NCBI RefSeq assembly: GCF_018320785.1
Contig: NC_054877.1
Location: 10,559,030 to 10,623,029 of the forward strand
Reading direction: 5' to 3'
DNA from: Cheilinus undulatus
Lineage: Eukaryota; Chordata; Actinopteri; Labriformes; Labridae
DNA: 64,000 bases
Both the position numbers and the translations under genes were made by a program. The first letter of the stretch is position 1. Every line of letters starts with the position of its first letter. The notes beneath the pieces are model-generated. The model was not told the origin of the DNA and made no database searches. It saw nothing but the letters and a program-made list of their open reading frames with translations. Shown piece after piece: positions 12,701 through 40,798 of the stretch.

Positions 12701-15700
12701 TGGCACACACAATAGTGTTTAGAACACTGACCCCCTGAAAGAAGGTGTAGAAGATGGTGCGGTTTGGCTGGGCTTCCTGAATGGCGTTTCGCAGGGCATG
12801 AGCAGCAGCAAGCAGAGTGACGAACCCAGAGACGCCGCTCTCTGCTCCTGGAGCGATGTCAAAGAAGAAAGACCGGCTGTCCAACTGAGGGGAGGAGAGG
12901 AAAGGAAATGAGATCCATCAAGGATGTATCACATCTGGTAAAAGTAGTTCAGATCTACTCAACATGGCCTCACATTATGACATTATGACATTATGTCCTG
13001 TGCTTTAGTTTTCATACAGTAAAACACATTTTTATATTTTCACAATCAATAGACACGTTTTGCAGTTTTGGGCTTCTTCTGGGAGAATAAAAGTTAAACC
13101 ATCATCTTGTGTGATGATTTCAGACGCATTCAGCAAAGTCCACAACATGCAGTTTCTGCGCAGCTGTGTTGGTCTTTAAGTTCAGTCTACCTCTGCTAGC
13201 GTTACATGGTAATTGAGCTCTCAGCCTGTTGTGATGATCATCGTGAAGTTGTCCAACACGGTTTGCAAGCTGCTCTGTCACTTCTGTTGGTCACTTGTTG
13301 CCTGGAGTCTTTTTTAATCAACGAAGCGCCCACCGTGTCTATATCCTTATTGGTATACCTCTTTTTGTCTTTACATGTGCATGTATGGCCCTATAAAGGG
13401 AACAAGAAGGTTAAAAGTTGCGGTAACCCCTGACGGGAATTTTTAGATTCCATAAGGAGGCATGTAAACTGTGAGAATGGGCTGCATCTGGGGTTGAGAC
13501 AGAGCATGTCTAAGCATTTTATCCTGGTATATTGATTGCACCACTATATACAGTAGGTCGAAGCCAACTTTGGATGAAAAACTCAGTATTAAAGGGCATC
13601 TAATACACCAGATTTCATAGTACCTCTGTTTTAGAAGACACATATTCTTTTGGCTTTGTCTTTAAATTTGGTGTCATATTATGGCTTTTGTTGAGGTCTA
13701 TTTAGGTGTTTTTGCATTAGCTGAATCTCATGTATTAGTCATTTTTTTAAATCATTTTGTCATGTTTTGACACTTGTCTTTGTCAATTCTTAAAAACTTC
13801 ATCCATTGCTTTCTGTTGGTTTTGGCTATTTTTCAAGTTAAGCTCGACACAGACATTTTTAAATTGCGACATCATTTCACTCTAGTTTATAGTGTTATTA
13901 TTGAACTTTTAAACGTTTCTTTTTGCTTAAATTTCTTTTAATCTAATTGCTGTTTAAGGTTGTATTACATTTGGGAAGCTGTCGTTTTAAATGTGTAATT
14001 TTAATAACGCTTTAAACTTTACTATAGCTCATTATTTTTGTTTTTAAAATAGTTGCCTCTGTAAAGCCTTTTGAGCAGCATGTTCATATGAAAGGCACTG
14101 TATAAATAATGTGTTATAATAGTGTTTGTATCCAGTTACAAAGAGTGGGAAAGCAGGTAAACAGTGCCAGTAACACAGACTGTAAACTGTGACTTTAGCA
14201 TTACATGACACAGTGTATTACATTACATGTGACTTGTGCTTTGTCTGGCCTCATCTTTCATACTGTGAATCTTTTCAAGTGAGATCATCTTAGATACTGA
14301 CTACAAGAGACTTTGCTGAAATGTGAAATGTGCCTGTAAATCATGGCCAACTTTTAAATTGCAGTCATATTTGTAATCACGCTTACATTTAGCACAAAGA
14401 GGATTCTTCTCTGTTACTCACCCTGGCTGCTGCTATGACCACACTCTCCCCCATCTTGTGGCCCTTGACTGAGTTGTTGAGAGGCTTGGTGGAAGCCCAA
14501 ACATTATAGTCACCCAGGGGATCACAAACCATCTCTGGAAGAAGACAAAACAAAAAAGCCATGAGAATATTAGAAATAAGCTAGAAACTGCATTACCACT
14601 GTTTTCTGAGATATAAAAAGATTTCTAGGCTGCTTGTATCTTTGGAAGTCAAGTTTAAAGTCTATTATGTACTAACAAATATAATCTAATAATCTGAGAA
14701 ATGGTCATACAACTTACTGTAAGATACATACAGCAAAATTTTCTGGAAAAAATTAAGAAAATGTACAGCATCTGTTTCAAAGACCCACAGGAACTTTGTT
14801 TTCTTCCCGTCAGATTTGTATGAATTAGAAAATGTGCCTAATGCAACTCACACACCTTGAAAAGTAAGAGCTAAAGTTAGCACTTCTGTGTTTGTTTTTC
14901 ATGTTGAGTAAATACCTGGGCTGATGCTAAAGTTGATGTCGTTCCTCCTCATGCAGGTGGCCGTGTCGGTGACTGCAGACATGTGGGAGTAGAGCTGCAT
15001 GGCACACAGTGGGTACTGAGGAGAGCTGCCATTCACAAGACGGTTGTGATCCTGGTAACACTGCAATAATGACAAACATGTATGAAACCTCTTTGTGTCT
15101 GAGTGGTTTTAAGGGCAGAAACCACAAAAACATGACTGTTTTTAGTGACTCTCAAAAGAGTTTTCAATCCTCAGTGCAGGTGAGAACATAAAAATGGGTC
15201 GGTAGCTCCTGCTCAGGGGAACACTGGAAGGTTTTGGCACAGAAATACTCATAACTATCATGTCTAGGAGTGCATTTATCATTTGGCACAGGAGCTGCTC
15301 TGACACTGTCAAACCTGAAACTGTCAGTTTACATAAATGTTCCCTGGTCTACCCAGCCTACTTAAATCAGACCACTTGGTGGAATTGCAGCTGAAGTGAC
15401 AATAGCACTCAATACTCAAAAGGAAACCTTCGGTATAATATGATTAATAAGCCAACAGTAAAAACAAGGCTGATAAAAGCCAGACAGGAAAAAAGATACA
15501 CCACCAAACAATAAAAATATGCTTTAACATCTTTCAGACAACACCCACCGTTGCAAAAAAAAACAAAAAACAAAACACCTGAGAGTGATATAAACAGTTG
15601 AAACAGAAATATTCAACATTATTCATGATTTGAAACTTAGAGTCAATCTAAATTAAAAGTAGAAGATCCTGTTGACCTCTGTGGCTCTGTAGTGTTAGCT

Positions 15701-18700
15701 CTATTCAGTTTCAATATGAATCCTGCAGAGAAAGAACCCTCAACACGTCCTTACTGCATCAGGATAGGTTTATATAACAAACCTGTAATATGATCTGTCT
15801 GTTTTTGTCACCTTAAATAGTTGAAGATGAGCTAATGATTTGTGGCTTCTTCTGACAAACGACATAATGTGCTCTGACATGTCTGCTTTAGAGATGAGAC
15901 GCTGCAGAAACGGCTTCATTGGCATCGTTCCTTATTCAACCCACCACTGGTATGAGATCAAATCAGATTTTATTGCAACTGTAAAGATTTATCACCTAAG
16001 GTGACTGGGAAGCATTCAAACATGGCTGTCATAAAGTTGAAGAACGTAACTCTGAATCCATATAGTCATACAATGAAATAGGACAACAGACTTTACTATA
16101 ACTGCTGGTCATTAACAGAGTCCATGCATCATAATAATGTTCGCAATTAGGTTTAATCTTCATAGAAGATTAACAGTGTGATTGTAAAAATGATATTATC
16201 ATGATTTTAACCCACAGTAACAATAAAAACAAATTATTGGCTTCTAGAGCCTTTAAAAAGTAAGTTGAAAAACAGTTTGAAGTGGTCAAAAAAATCGAGA
16301 CTTCCTTTGTTTGTCTGGTAAACTAACAGGAAAGAAAACTAAAGACACATATGGCCCTAAAGTATGCCACTGCACCCATGGTTTCTTGCGCTCTGTGCCT
16401 GCACTACACCCAGCTTCCTGGCTCTATGGTCATTCAACAGTCAATTAAACTGTTATCATCCAGAATGAATCTGACAGGTAAAATAATCATCACTTAGACC
16501 TGACAAATGACCTACATAACAGTAAATCTAACATTTTATGATTGCAAATCAACTTAGCAATGACCTAAGGCAAAAGTAGGCATTTTAGTTTCTTGTATGT
16601 CATGGCAACCTACATAAATTCAAACAGTGTCACCTACACAGACTAAATGTCCTCTTTTCATGGTGTCACATTACCTGCCGGATGACCTGAGTGTCATTGT
16701 CATCTTTCAGGGAGAAGATGGGGAAGTCATACTCCTCATAGGACAGTCCGTTTCCCAGAGGGTTCCACATCGTCACGTTACAGTGAGCCAGCGCTGGATC
16801 GTAGGTTTCTGTGTACACACCTGAGGGCAAAACATAGAGGATATGACACCGCCTGTAATGCTAAAACAGGCACTTAAATGTTCTTGGTGCATTAGCATGA
16901 CATTAAAATAAGAGTCCCAATTCTTCAGCGTAAAGTCTAACAACTGGAAGCATGTTTTGCTGCTTGCAGCTGCTGCACATATCCCCTGCAGCATACACTG
17001 TTATGGCTTTCATACTAGGCATGTGTGTTGGACGTGTCACCCTGCAGTCACAGCCCTGTCATTCTCCAATAAACCTCCCAACAAATGAGAAAATTCATTC
17101 TGTAGCTGGTGGGTGTCAGGAAGAATTCCAAAAAAGGTGTTCTCTACAAACGGAGGATGTTTCACCAAAGAAATGCTAAACCGGGTTTTACTTGTAAAGC
17201 ACAAACCGGAAGTGCACTCATACTGTGTTTATCTTTACTGTGACATGTGTAATGGTGTGGAGACAGAAAGCTTCACTAATTGTAGAAATTTAGAGAACAA
17301 CTTCATCATACAGGCAAATTTTAGCTTGTGGCCTTCATCAGGGTTGTCAAGAATTAAAGTGCAAACATATAATACCAATGTGGATGTACATATGCGCATA
17401 GCAAGGTAAACATGCCTTTCCATTTATCATTTTCCCTTCTATTTTGGTTGATTACTACATGCTGCGTACAGAACAAATGAGCAAGACTTCAATATTCAAG
17501 ATCCTCCACACGTAAGGCAAATACATAGTTACTACCTCTGTTACTACCTCTGTGAAGGCCAAACTTCACAGAGGCCTCTATATCACTGCTTTAAATGACA
17601 CGCTGAATTTGGCTAGATTCATTCCTCTCTCTTGCACTTGTTTTATAAGATAAATGTTTTATTTTTAACGGGTATTGTATTGTTCTAAAAGATACTGAAG
17701 TTGTGGAAGCATCCCTCATTCTGACAACCTTCCCATGAGGTTCAGAATTTTAACACTATGACCTTTTACACCAAGGTAAAATATATTTTAACAGATAAAA
17801 TGGAACTCATTAAACTTGTTTTGAATTTGCTGTATCTCACAAAAAGGAAAAAATAAGATAAAACATATGGAAATATTTAACAAGAGAAACCTGTGCTGTA
17901 GGTCAAACATGAAAATCTAGTGATATTTTAATGTAAAAAAAAAAAAAACACAGATCATAAAATCTGTATCAACCACAGTCTGTAATTACATAGAGCAGCT
18001 CACTAACCTGTGATTAATTTTTGTAACTGCTATAACTCTGAGGTACAAGTCTTCACAGGCAAACTTCACCCACCTGTGTTCTCATTGGGGCAGGAGGTGT
18101 GTGGTGAAAAGCCCTCAGGCGGGTTTGAGTTTGGCGCCACAACAGCAACGCCGGCCACCCTGCTGGAGCCGTTCTTCAGCTTCATCATGATGGACCTGAG
18201 GGGCAGACAGTCGGCACGGGGCAGAGGAAACGATATGGGTACAAATACAGGTCAGATAGGTGTACAATGTGGAGTGAGTTTCTTTCCTCAGGGTTAAAAA
18301 CAGACAGGGTTTGCAAAAGTACAGGCAGCTTATGACTGAATGGGTTTTACTGCAATGTCTCTATAGCTTAAGTTCTCTATGCTTAGTAGAATTTTTTTAT
18401 CTTGAAGTGAATAAATGCTAAGAATTAACTAGTCCCAAGTGACTAAACATTAGAGTTGTGAGAAATACATCTTTTAGTTTAAAAAAAATCAAATTTCAGA
18501 AGATAGCAAGACAGTAAGAATCAAAGCAGAGATATTTTCAGAATGGCTTGCATTAAGGTTGTTAAATTTAAGAATCTTCTGTAATTAACCTGCATGATGG
18601 AGACAACCAAAATCCTTTATTCACTAAAATCCACTCTAGTTACTCCAAATGCAGCATGAGATATGTCAACTGTACCTGGTGAAGAACGGGTACTCCAGGA

Positions 18701-21537
18701 TAACCAGATAAGGTGGATTGGGACCAGAGCGTAGGACCCAGTCCAGGTTTTCCTCTGACTCGAGCACATGGAGCACACCAACATTACCTGATAAAGAGGC
18801 TAAAATCCAAACGAGATAATGCAATATCAGCATTTGTGACGTTAACATCCATCCATCCATCCATTCCTATACCGCTTATCCCGTTAGGGGTCGGGGGGGG
18901 GGGGGCTGCGGCCTATCCCAGCTGTCATTGGGAGAGAGAAGAGGTACACCCTGGACTGGTTGCCAGTCAATCACAGGGCTGAGATATAGAGACAGACCAT
19001 CAGACACGCTCACACCTACGGCCAATTTAGAGTCACAATTAACCTAGTGAGCATGTTTTTTGGTGGTGAGAGGAGTAATGTTAACAGTGGTACAAAAATA
19101 AAAATGTCTCCTAGGATTCTCCTCCACTAAATGAAAGGTTTGATGATGGGTGTAGAGGTCTAGATGACGCAGCGTCTGTTAATTTTTTGCATGACTGTTG
19201 TTTTCCCCACATTCTAATAGGTTTAAATGAACATATATCCATCAGATATTGGAAATGAGTGTTCTTTAGTATTTCTAACTGTGTTAAAGTATATTTGTAA
19301 CTTTCAAAGCATAAACTGCCTGGACTGCACATTCTTTTAAAAGGCTGTCTAAGTAACATTCATTGAAAGAACATGACCCTTGGAGACCATAAGGACACAG
19401 AAAATACAGTTAGATTTCTACCCCCCCTCCTTTTTAAAAAGAGTTTCAGGTGTGCTGCTCCCACAGCCTGGAATCTGCTACAGAAGACCTTCTGTCTTGA
19501 GGAAATGGCCTCTTAAAAAAAGAAATTAAAGGTAGACTAAAAGCTTTAGAGGACGATGCATTAGGTTGTAGATGTTGTGACTGATGACTTTCTGCTCTGT
19601 CACACAGAATATGTTTTTTTTCTGCGAATGGCGCTGCTATGTTTTTTAATGTCTGTTTCCATGTTAATATAAATATAAATGTTAGGGTATGGGATTCTAA
19701 TCTCAATGAGGTTTTCTTGGTTTGTGACGGCCTCCTGCCTCTAGGGCCTGCTGTTGTGTTTTGTGTGTGTTGCCCTTGTACTGGTGTCTGTCTGTCTTCC
19801 CCTGCAGGTTGGTAAGTGAGGTTTGCCACACCTGGGTGGATCTGGCCAATCCACAAGGTGTATAAGGCTGGCAGTTAATCTTCACACTCTCTGCTTCACA
19901 CTCTCTGCTCTACCCTGTGCTGCTGCTCTGATCCCCAGGGTAGCGATTCCTCATCACACTATGTTTTGGTTTAGTTATCTCCTTTGTTAGTTTAGTTAAT
20001 ATTTAATTCAGTTGTTAATCCCTTAATTCGTATTTTGTAATAAAATCATTTCATTTTCTTAGTTAAAATCGTACATCTGCTAGTTTTTGTCATGTCTTTG
20101 AGCTGGGTTGTGACAGGTTAAATAAATCTTAATAAAACAACTGACTCTGAGATATAAGCCATTTCTCTTATTACTTTAGTCTTTGTTTTATGCCAGCTTT
20201 TATATCTCTGCTCAACCACATTAATACAGATGTGCTTCAGCAACCACAGAAAGGTCTCAAATCACCTGTGCTTGGGACAACAACAACCCATCACTTTATT
20301 ACTTTACTTACACTGGCATCCTATTTGATGTGTTGCATTAAGAAGTCGTACACATGGGACAGTGTAGTTGAGGTGCACATAAATCTTCTTTTCCACTGAA
20401 TTACAGCTGACACCTGCAATAAGAAAACAAATCAAACAATGACACTTTGAGACCAACATGGCATGAGTGCAAAATTATACCAAGACAGCACAACACAGAA
20501 AGAAAAAAACAATCTCTGTCGTGATTATGGGTTTGTAATGGTTAGATAAGATGTGAACTTTCGTTTTGTCTCACTTGCCTTTTACAGCCCCTCCATCATC
20601 TTGCACCGAGTGAAACGGCTAAAGCTTACAGGTGTTTTGGTTTTACGAGCGACCGCGCTCACTGGTAACTTTCAGGATGTGGTAGTAGTTACAAAAAGAT
20701 ACCAAAGACACATTGCGGATTCCTCTTTTTGACTGCTTTATTGGGCACAAGTATGAGTACATATTGTGTCTGAGGACCAACTGAACAGTGAGACTTCCGT
20801 GATTACTCCAACTTTACAACATCAGTTGTTATAAACGAAAAACACAGTCAATGTAGGTCAAGAGTCCCCAGTTGACACGGCTGCTTTTTAACCGCTACAC
20901 CGGTATGTGAAATTAACCGTTAAAACCGTAAAAACGCTATTTTGACAGACCACCTGTATGCCGAATACAGAACATGGGGGAAACTGTGGAGACTCCAAAT
21001 AGCTGTGCTCCATGTTTCGTACATACGGTGATAATGACAAAAACGACAGTAGATAAAATATGAAATGTACTTTTGCTTGATACTGTGGGTTTTAATCCCT
21101 CGAGCTCTGGGCAGTGGAATCACGCGCAGTCACGCTGATGCTGACAAGTCAAGAGGGTAGACTTTCTCTGACTTGCTTCAGTAAAGTCTATAAAAAAGAT
21201 ATCTATAAGTCATGTAGAGTGTTGTTTCTGAACTTCTCGTTGACAGCTATCAGTCAAGAACGGCTTTAACGCCCGCTCCATTGTAAAACTTGTTTCTAAA
21301 CACCGGCAGTTTAGAGTAAAGCCAACCAGGGCAGATTTTGCTAGCACTGATTAGCCTAGCATTCAGCTAGCTCCGAGCACAAAGAAGCCAATCAAGCTAA
21401 CCGCCTTGAACTGAAACACACCCCACTGAGGAACAAATACGTGTACATGAAAGTTCAACGCTGTTTTGATACAACTTACCGATGAAAAAGGAACAAACTA
21501 TCAAATTAACAATCCATTTGTTCGACAGCCGATCCAT
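6639..21537 (-). CDS. ncstn: Nicastrin, gamma-secretase subunit (17 coding exons)
   Basis: Type I membrane glycoprotein that receives substrate N-termini in gamma-secretase, with presenilin, APH1 and PEN2. Coding exons in transcript order: 21537-21480, 20413-20312, 18799-18676, 18195-18074, 16820-16675, 15060-14916, 14534-14422, 12884-12732, 12648-12544, 12082-12005, 11236-11067, 10968-10866, 9511-9413, 8560-8473, 8204-8041, 7629-7417, 6761-6639. They sum to 2106 nt (701 aa; human 709) and every joint keeps phase. Visible marks are a signal peptide (about residues 1-22), the [14 protein letters not shown] block, [15 protein letters not shown], the 'ETFDYIGS' motif (Glu322; DYIGS 325-329) and a C-terminal membrane helix (about 662-682) ending 'NATY'. 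The exon 10 donor is an unusual GTTTGT. The chosen start has a strong Kozak context. An in-frame upstream ATG at 21663 has a weak context and would bury the signal peptide. Confidence 0.97.
6900..7140. repeat. Dispersed repeat fragment in last ncstn intron
   Basis: The text 'atttatgtagaacctttcaa' followed by 'gcaaagtgcttaac' matches the familiar style of a widespread fish retroelement tail ('tatagcacctttcat...aaagtgctttac'). The fragment is diverged, and I cannot name its family securely. Confidence 0.35.
9765..10022 (+). mobile_element. LINE 3' tail
   Basis: A GC-richer stretch ends with 'cactgaatcgcccttactgg' and 'ggataaataaagttcttgat', then runs into a short TTGA repeat tail. This is the usual 3' end of a fish non-LTR retrotransposon with a tandem-repeat tail. 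It sits in the ncstn intron between exons 13 and 12 with its sense strand opposite to ncstn. No reverse transcriptase segment is present. Confidence 0.6.
10200..10745. repeat. 'gactaaaa'-rich degenerate repeat
   Basis: The stretch repeats 'gactaagaccag', 'gactaaaacaag', 'gactaaaaccag' and 'gactgagactaa' at irregular spacing in the intron between ncstn exons 13 and 12. It looks like a decayed minisatellite-like dispersed repeat. No coding content was seen. Confidence 0.4.
12544..12648 (-). CDS. ncstn: ncstn exon 9: DYIGS motif
   Basis: This 35-codon, phase-0 exon begins with '[15 protein letters not shown]'. The Glu and the DYIGS stretch correspond to human Glu333 and residues 336-340, the segment long studied for substrate recognition and complex maturation. 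All of these residues are intact here. Confidence 0.95.
13080..13260 (+). repeat. Fragment of repeat family A
   Basis: The phrases 'ccacaacatgcagtttctg', 'cagctgtgttggtct' and 'ggtaattgagctctcagcct' parallel 'ccacaacatttagtttctg', 'tagttgtgttgctct' and 'ggtagttgagctctacgcct' near 43030-43135. It is therefore a short copy of the same family as 42930-43800. It lies in the ncstn intron between exons 8 and 7. Confidence 0.5.
14050..14115 (+). repeat. Short retroelement tail-like fragment
   Basis: 'cctctgtaaagccttttgag' and 'tgaaaggcactgtataaata' have the wording of a common fish SINE/LINE tail. It is too short to assign a family. Confidence 0.35.
17547..17574. repeat. Perfect 11-bp inverted repeat
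   Basis: 'cctctgtgaag' (17547-17557) is followed after six bases by its exact reverse complement 'cttcacagagg' (17564-17574). It lies in the ncstn intron between exons 5 and 4. No function is evident. Confidence 0.7.
18848..19075 (+). repeat. Dispersed fish repeat, CATCCATC...TACACCCTGGACTGG family
   Basis: It starts with tandem 'catc', then 'cctataccgcttatcc', a run of 13 G (18893-18905), 'cctatcccagctgtcattgg', 'gtacaccctggactggt' and 'gccaatttagagtcac'. The same modules in the same order recur at about 61335-61575. This is one of the most frequent interspersed repeats in percomorph fish introns. It begins only about 50 bp upstream of ncstn exon 3, next to the splice acceptor. Confidence 0.75.
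19400..20140 (+). mobile_element. L2-like LINE 3' end, split by a solo LTR
   Basis: Plus-strand codons near 19430-19490 spell '[15 protein letters not shown]', like the end of a fish LINE ORF2, followed by decayed coding and the tail phrase 'attctaatctcaatgaggtt'. A sister tail at about 30560-30600 ('attcttaatctcagtgaggc') confirms the family. The tail is interrupted at 19722 by the solo LTR and resumes at 20116 with 'ggttaaataaatct'. The LINE is 5'-truncated and dead. It lies in the ncstn intron between exons 3 and 2. Confidence 0.65.
19723..20115 (+). mobile_element. Solo LTR (Gypsy-like), 393 bp
   Basis: The element begins TGTGACGG and ends TTGTGACA, fitting the TG...CA rule for LTRs. It is flanked by a 4-bp duplication 'ggtt' at 19719-19722 and 20116-20119. 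Inside are a TATA-like box 'tataagg' at 19861 and an AATAAA signal at 20039-20044, in the spacing expected for U3-R-U5. No second LTR, primer site or coding region is adjacent, so it is a solo LTR left by recombination. Assignment to Gypsy is a guess from the terminal sequence and size. Confidence 0.7.
21480..21537 (-). CDS. ncstn: ncstn coding exon 1: start codon and signal peptide
   Basis: The exon encodes Met-Asp-Arg-Leu-Ser-Asn-Lys followed by a hydrophobic run ([12 protein letters not shown]) and ends with the first base of a Gly codon before a GTAAGT donor. It is completed by 'VSCNSVEKK' in exon 2. A short positive N-terminus followed by a hydrophobic core is a typical cleavable signal peptide, as expected for nicastrin. 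Confidence 0.93.
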
Positions 21538-22296
21538 CTTCCTGGTTTGAAAAGCAGGAAAACACAACAGTAGGTGTTGACATGGAAAACGTCCGGGTTC
21601 CGATTTTTTGGTTCCGCTTCCCTGTGAGGAAACGGACCCAGTCAAAATGGCAGCGCTGGACATTTGCCGACGAAATATAAGTTTTTTAGTATTGCAATAT
21701 ATCCACGCGTTTTGAGATAAACATATACGTAATGTTTATCAACCTTATTTTCTACTTCGTTAAAAGGACTCGTGTCTTGCCAATCAAAGAGTAAGTTCAA
21801 ATCCGTGATGACTCAACTGGGTTTTGATACTTCTTAACCCTTTCTTGAGTAAAAATACTACGTATATCGTTACTCATCATTGCCCGAAAATGTCTGCCCA
21901 CATTAAAAACATTTAACAATCACACATATCACCCACGATTCCGTTTATAAACAGGCCGTTTTATTGTCATCATTGTCATTTTATCATCCAGATACACTGA
22001 GCAGTACTGCTCACACTGAATTATTCATCTCATACAAGTCAGGAAAAATATCAGTGAGGTTTTCAGCTCCAATAAAGCCACAGTACAGAGATGACAGTAC
22101 AAGAAAAAGCTTTTAGCAGGATAGATGATGCATGAAATAAGACAGTTAAAGGATTGAAGTGGTTTAACATCACTGTGGGAACACAAATATATATCTCTGC
22201 TTTTATTTCTCATGTCTATTATCGTTTTAATTCTATAGAGTAGGTGTGGAAGTGTTTAAACAGAGTTTCTCTTCTCCTTGTCTTCTCTGCTTCCTC
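21538..22296. promoter_or_regulatory. Compact ncstn promoter / copa 3' UTR spacer
   Basis: The whole distance between the ncstn start codon and the copa stop codon is 759 bp. The part nearest ncstn (21540-21680) contains CpGs and must hold the ncstn 5' UTR and core promoter. The part nearest copa carries its 3' UTR. A copa poly(A) signal at 21960-21965 would leave roughly 300 bp for ncstn promoter sequence. No TATA box was recognised. Confidence 0.55.
21960..21965 (-). terminator. copa: copa poly(A) signal candidate
   Basis: A minus-strand AATAAA (context ACAATAAAACGG) lies about 330 bp after the copa stop codon and before the ncstn promoter. It is the best placed hexamer in the short spacer. 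Confidence 0.5.
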
Positions 22297-38712
<16,416 letters not shown>

Positions 38713-39000
38713 CGTTTCTTGATAAGATCTCAAGTCGTAATTTTAATGCTATGGTAAAAATAACTCCAGGCGAGCGGTTAAAATGATTCAGAATAATCCA
38801 AACAGGTGAGCTCCGGCGGCCTGATCGCCTTCGCCCATTTAGCTGATTCTCCTTTTCCTGACACGTAGCTCGCTTTGTCTTCCGGTTTTGAACAATAAAG
38901 TTTTGTATTGAAAGTTGACGCAGAAAGCTCCACGGCGGCGACGGATAGAAATACAACACATAGAGCTGGAGTGTTAAGCCCCAAATGGAAGTCCGAGGTA
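38713..39000 (-). promoter_or_regulatory. copa: copa 5' UTR and promoter region
   Basis: The sequence directly upstream of the copa start codon is richer in CpG than its surroundings ('ccaggcgagcgg', 'ctccggcggcc', 'ccacggcggcgacgg'), as usual for a housekeeping promoter. No TATA box was recognised, and the transcription start cannot be placed. Confidence 0.5.
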
Positions 39001-40792
39001 CTGTAAAAAGTCAGCTGATCTGAACATTGTATTTCTATGTAGCCTCGTATGATTTCAACGTGTACACGTCCCTTCTTGGAAGAAATGTTGTTTTAGCCAA
39101 TAAGATGAAAGAGGTTTATTTAAAAATGATTAATCAGCGTTTTCAAGTCAAATCCTTATTTGTTAAAAGAACATATATTGTGGTATTAATATATCTAATG
39201 TTTTTTGTTTTGTTTTTTCCTGTGAATCCCATGCTAAAACTGTTTCATCCAATCTGTAGAGGTGCACATACTCATCACTAGTGAACTGTGCATGGATTTA
39301 TATTAGCTAACCTTTATTTATTTTGAGAATCCTCTGGAAAATATCTTTGGCCACTCGATTTTTCAACACATATATATATATATTTAGAACCCAGCTTTCT
39401 TGAGTAAAACCCAGCTTTCTTGATTTCGTGCTGGCAGATATTAGCTGAAAAGGTTAATCAGTATTGGCAGATAGGAACATTTCTGCTGATTTTTACAGCT
39501 GATATACTTGTGCAAATATTGGCCTATATCAGGTCAGGTCAGGTGTAGGAGCATGCCAGTTTGCCACTTTGCAGCATCAGCCTTGAACCTGTACTGCTCT
39601 GGCCTCCTGATGGCCATAATCCAGGCCTGCCCTAGATCATGCCACATCTCTCCAGGTATCTTACAGCTGATCCTTCCATGTTGCACCTGGCCGCCGCTCT
39701 GGCCCAGCCCACTGGGTCCCTGGCACCCAGTTATGCAGTTATCCGCTGTAAATATTGTCTTTAGGAAGATATGTGAGTGGAGTTAAAGGCTTGGCCAACA
39801 GATCTACGTCTTTTTCTTTAGTTGAAATCATTCCTCACACTTCAGTAGGTTTGCGGTGATTTTTTTCATTTGTTCATCCTAAAATTTGTTACTGTGTGTT
39901 TTAAGGGCTGAAGTTTTAAGTCTGTACTATATCTGTATCAATATCGGCTAGAATTAATTTGGAAATATTGGTATATCGGATATCGGCAAAATCGACTATC
40001 GTCCACAAAAAATAGACGGAAAAAAAATCAAAAGATTTTTATCTTCTTCCACATATTCATTAGTATTTTCTGCCTTTGAATCTGTTTATAAAAAGTGAAA
40101 AGTACACTAAAATTGAACTGAGGAAACTCAGATGACAGTCTTATAAAGCAAGTAAGAGAACCTTTGGGTTGAGGATTTTAACAATAAACAATTAATTATA
40201 CAACTAGCCCACTCACTAAAACGGGGGTCACCACACCAAAGTACCATATATAAAGACTTGTGTAGGAAATCTTCCTAGATATACAGCTGTTTAATCAGCA
40301 AACTCTTTTCATTTCAAAATGACTGGTTTTATACCAAAATGACCCCAGCCTACTTGTTTTATTCCCTATGCATTAAAGGACAATTGTGTATCGTTGCTAT
40401 GCTTTTTGGTATAAATATACTACTGAAGTACTTAAGGCAAATTTGTTTTATTGCACTTCGGTTTGTATCCACTAAAACACTCCAATGTGTTTTATGCTTT
40501 TGTCTTGGTACTTTAACATTAAGCTTGAAAAATGTCCATTTTTATGTCCTTGTATCATAGATAGATAATTTTTTTGCAGGAATATTACCAATGTGGTTGA
40601 AATTTATATACTGACCATCATAATTGGATCAGGCTGCTCATGGTTTTTGAAGGTTGAAACTAAATCTGCAGTGAATTTGTCAAGCATCAGTCATGTAAAA
40701 AGCACACAGCAGTCTACTGGACTAAATGCACTCACATCCTTCACTTCTTCTAAAAATCCACACCACCACCAAAATCATTTGAATCGCTCTGT
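39001..40792. other. Spacer between copa promoter and pex19 3' end
   Basis: AT-rich sequence without recognised exons. It includes a short (TA)n run near 39371 and a diverged dispersed repeat between about 39420 and 40020 whose flanks share 'ggcagatattagctg', 'aatattggcctatatcagg' and 'tatcggatatcggcaaaat' wording, with a GC-richer insert at 39540-39770. The rest shows nothing I can interpret. Confidence 0.5.
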
Positions 40793-40798
40793 TTTATT
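40793..40798 (-). terminator. pex19: pex19 poly(A) signal candidate
   Basis: A minus-strand AATAAA (context CTGAAATAAAACAG) lies about 1.46 kb past the pex19 stop codon. A second hexamer lies at 41041-41046. Mammalian PEX19 also has a long 3' UTR, so either is plausible. Confidence 0.4.

Noticed and set aside
12966-12995. 'attatgac' triple repeat as a regulatory site
   Set aside because: Three short tandem units in an intron, with no link to a known factor; probably slippage.
18676-18787. Acceptor at 18788-18790 for ncstn exon 3
   Set aside because: Using the acceptor 12 bases further upstream (exon from 18799) restores the phase and the '[11 protein letters not shown]' segment expected for the family.
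19446-19856. 136-codon minus-strand frame
   Set aside because: It runs across the LINE tail and into the solo LTR on the antisense strand, so it is a chance frame.
21538-21663. In-frame upstream ATG that would extend nicastrin by 42 residues
   Set aside because: Weak Kozak context, no similarity to other nicastrins, and it would make the signal peptide internal. The ATG at 21537 is preferred.
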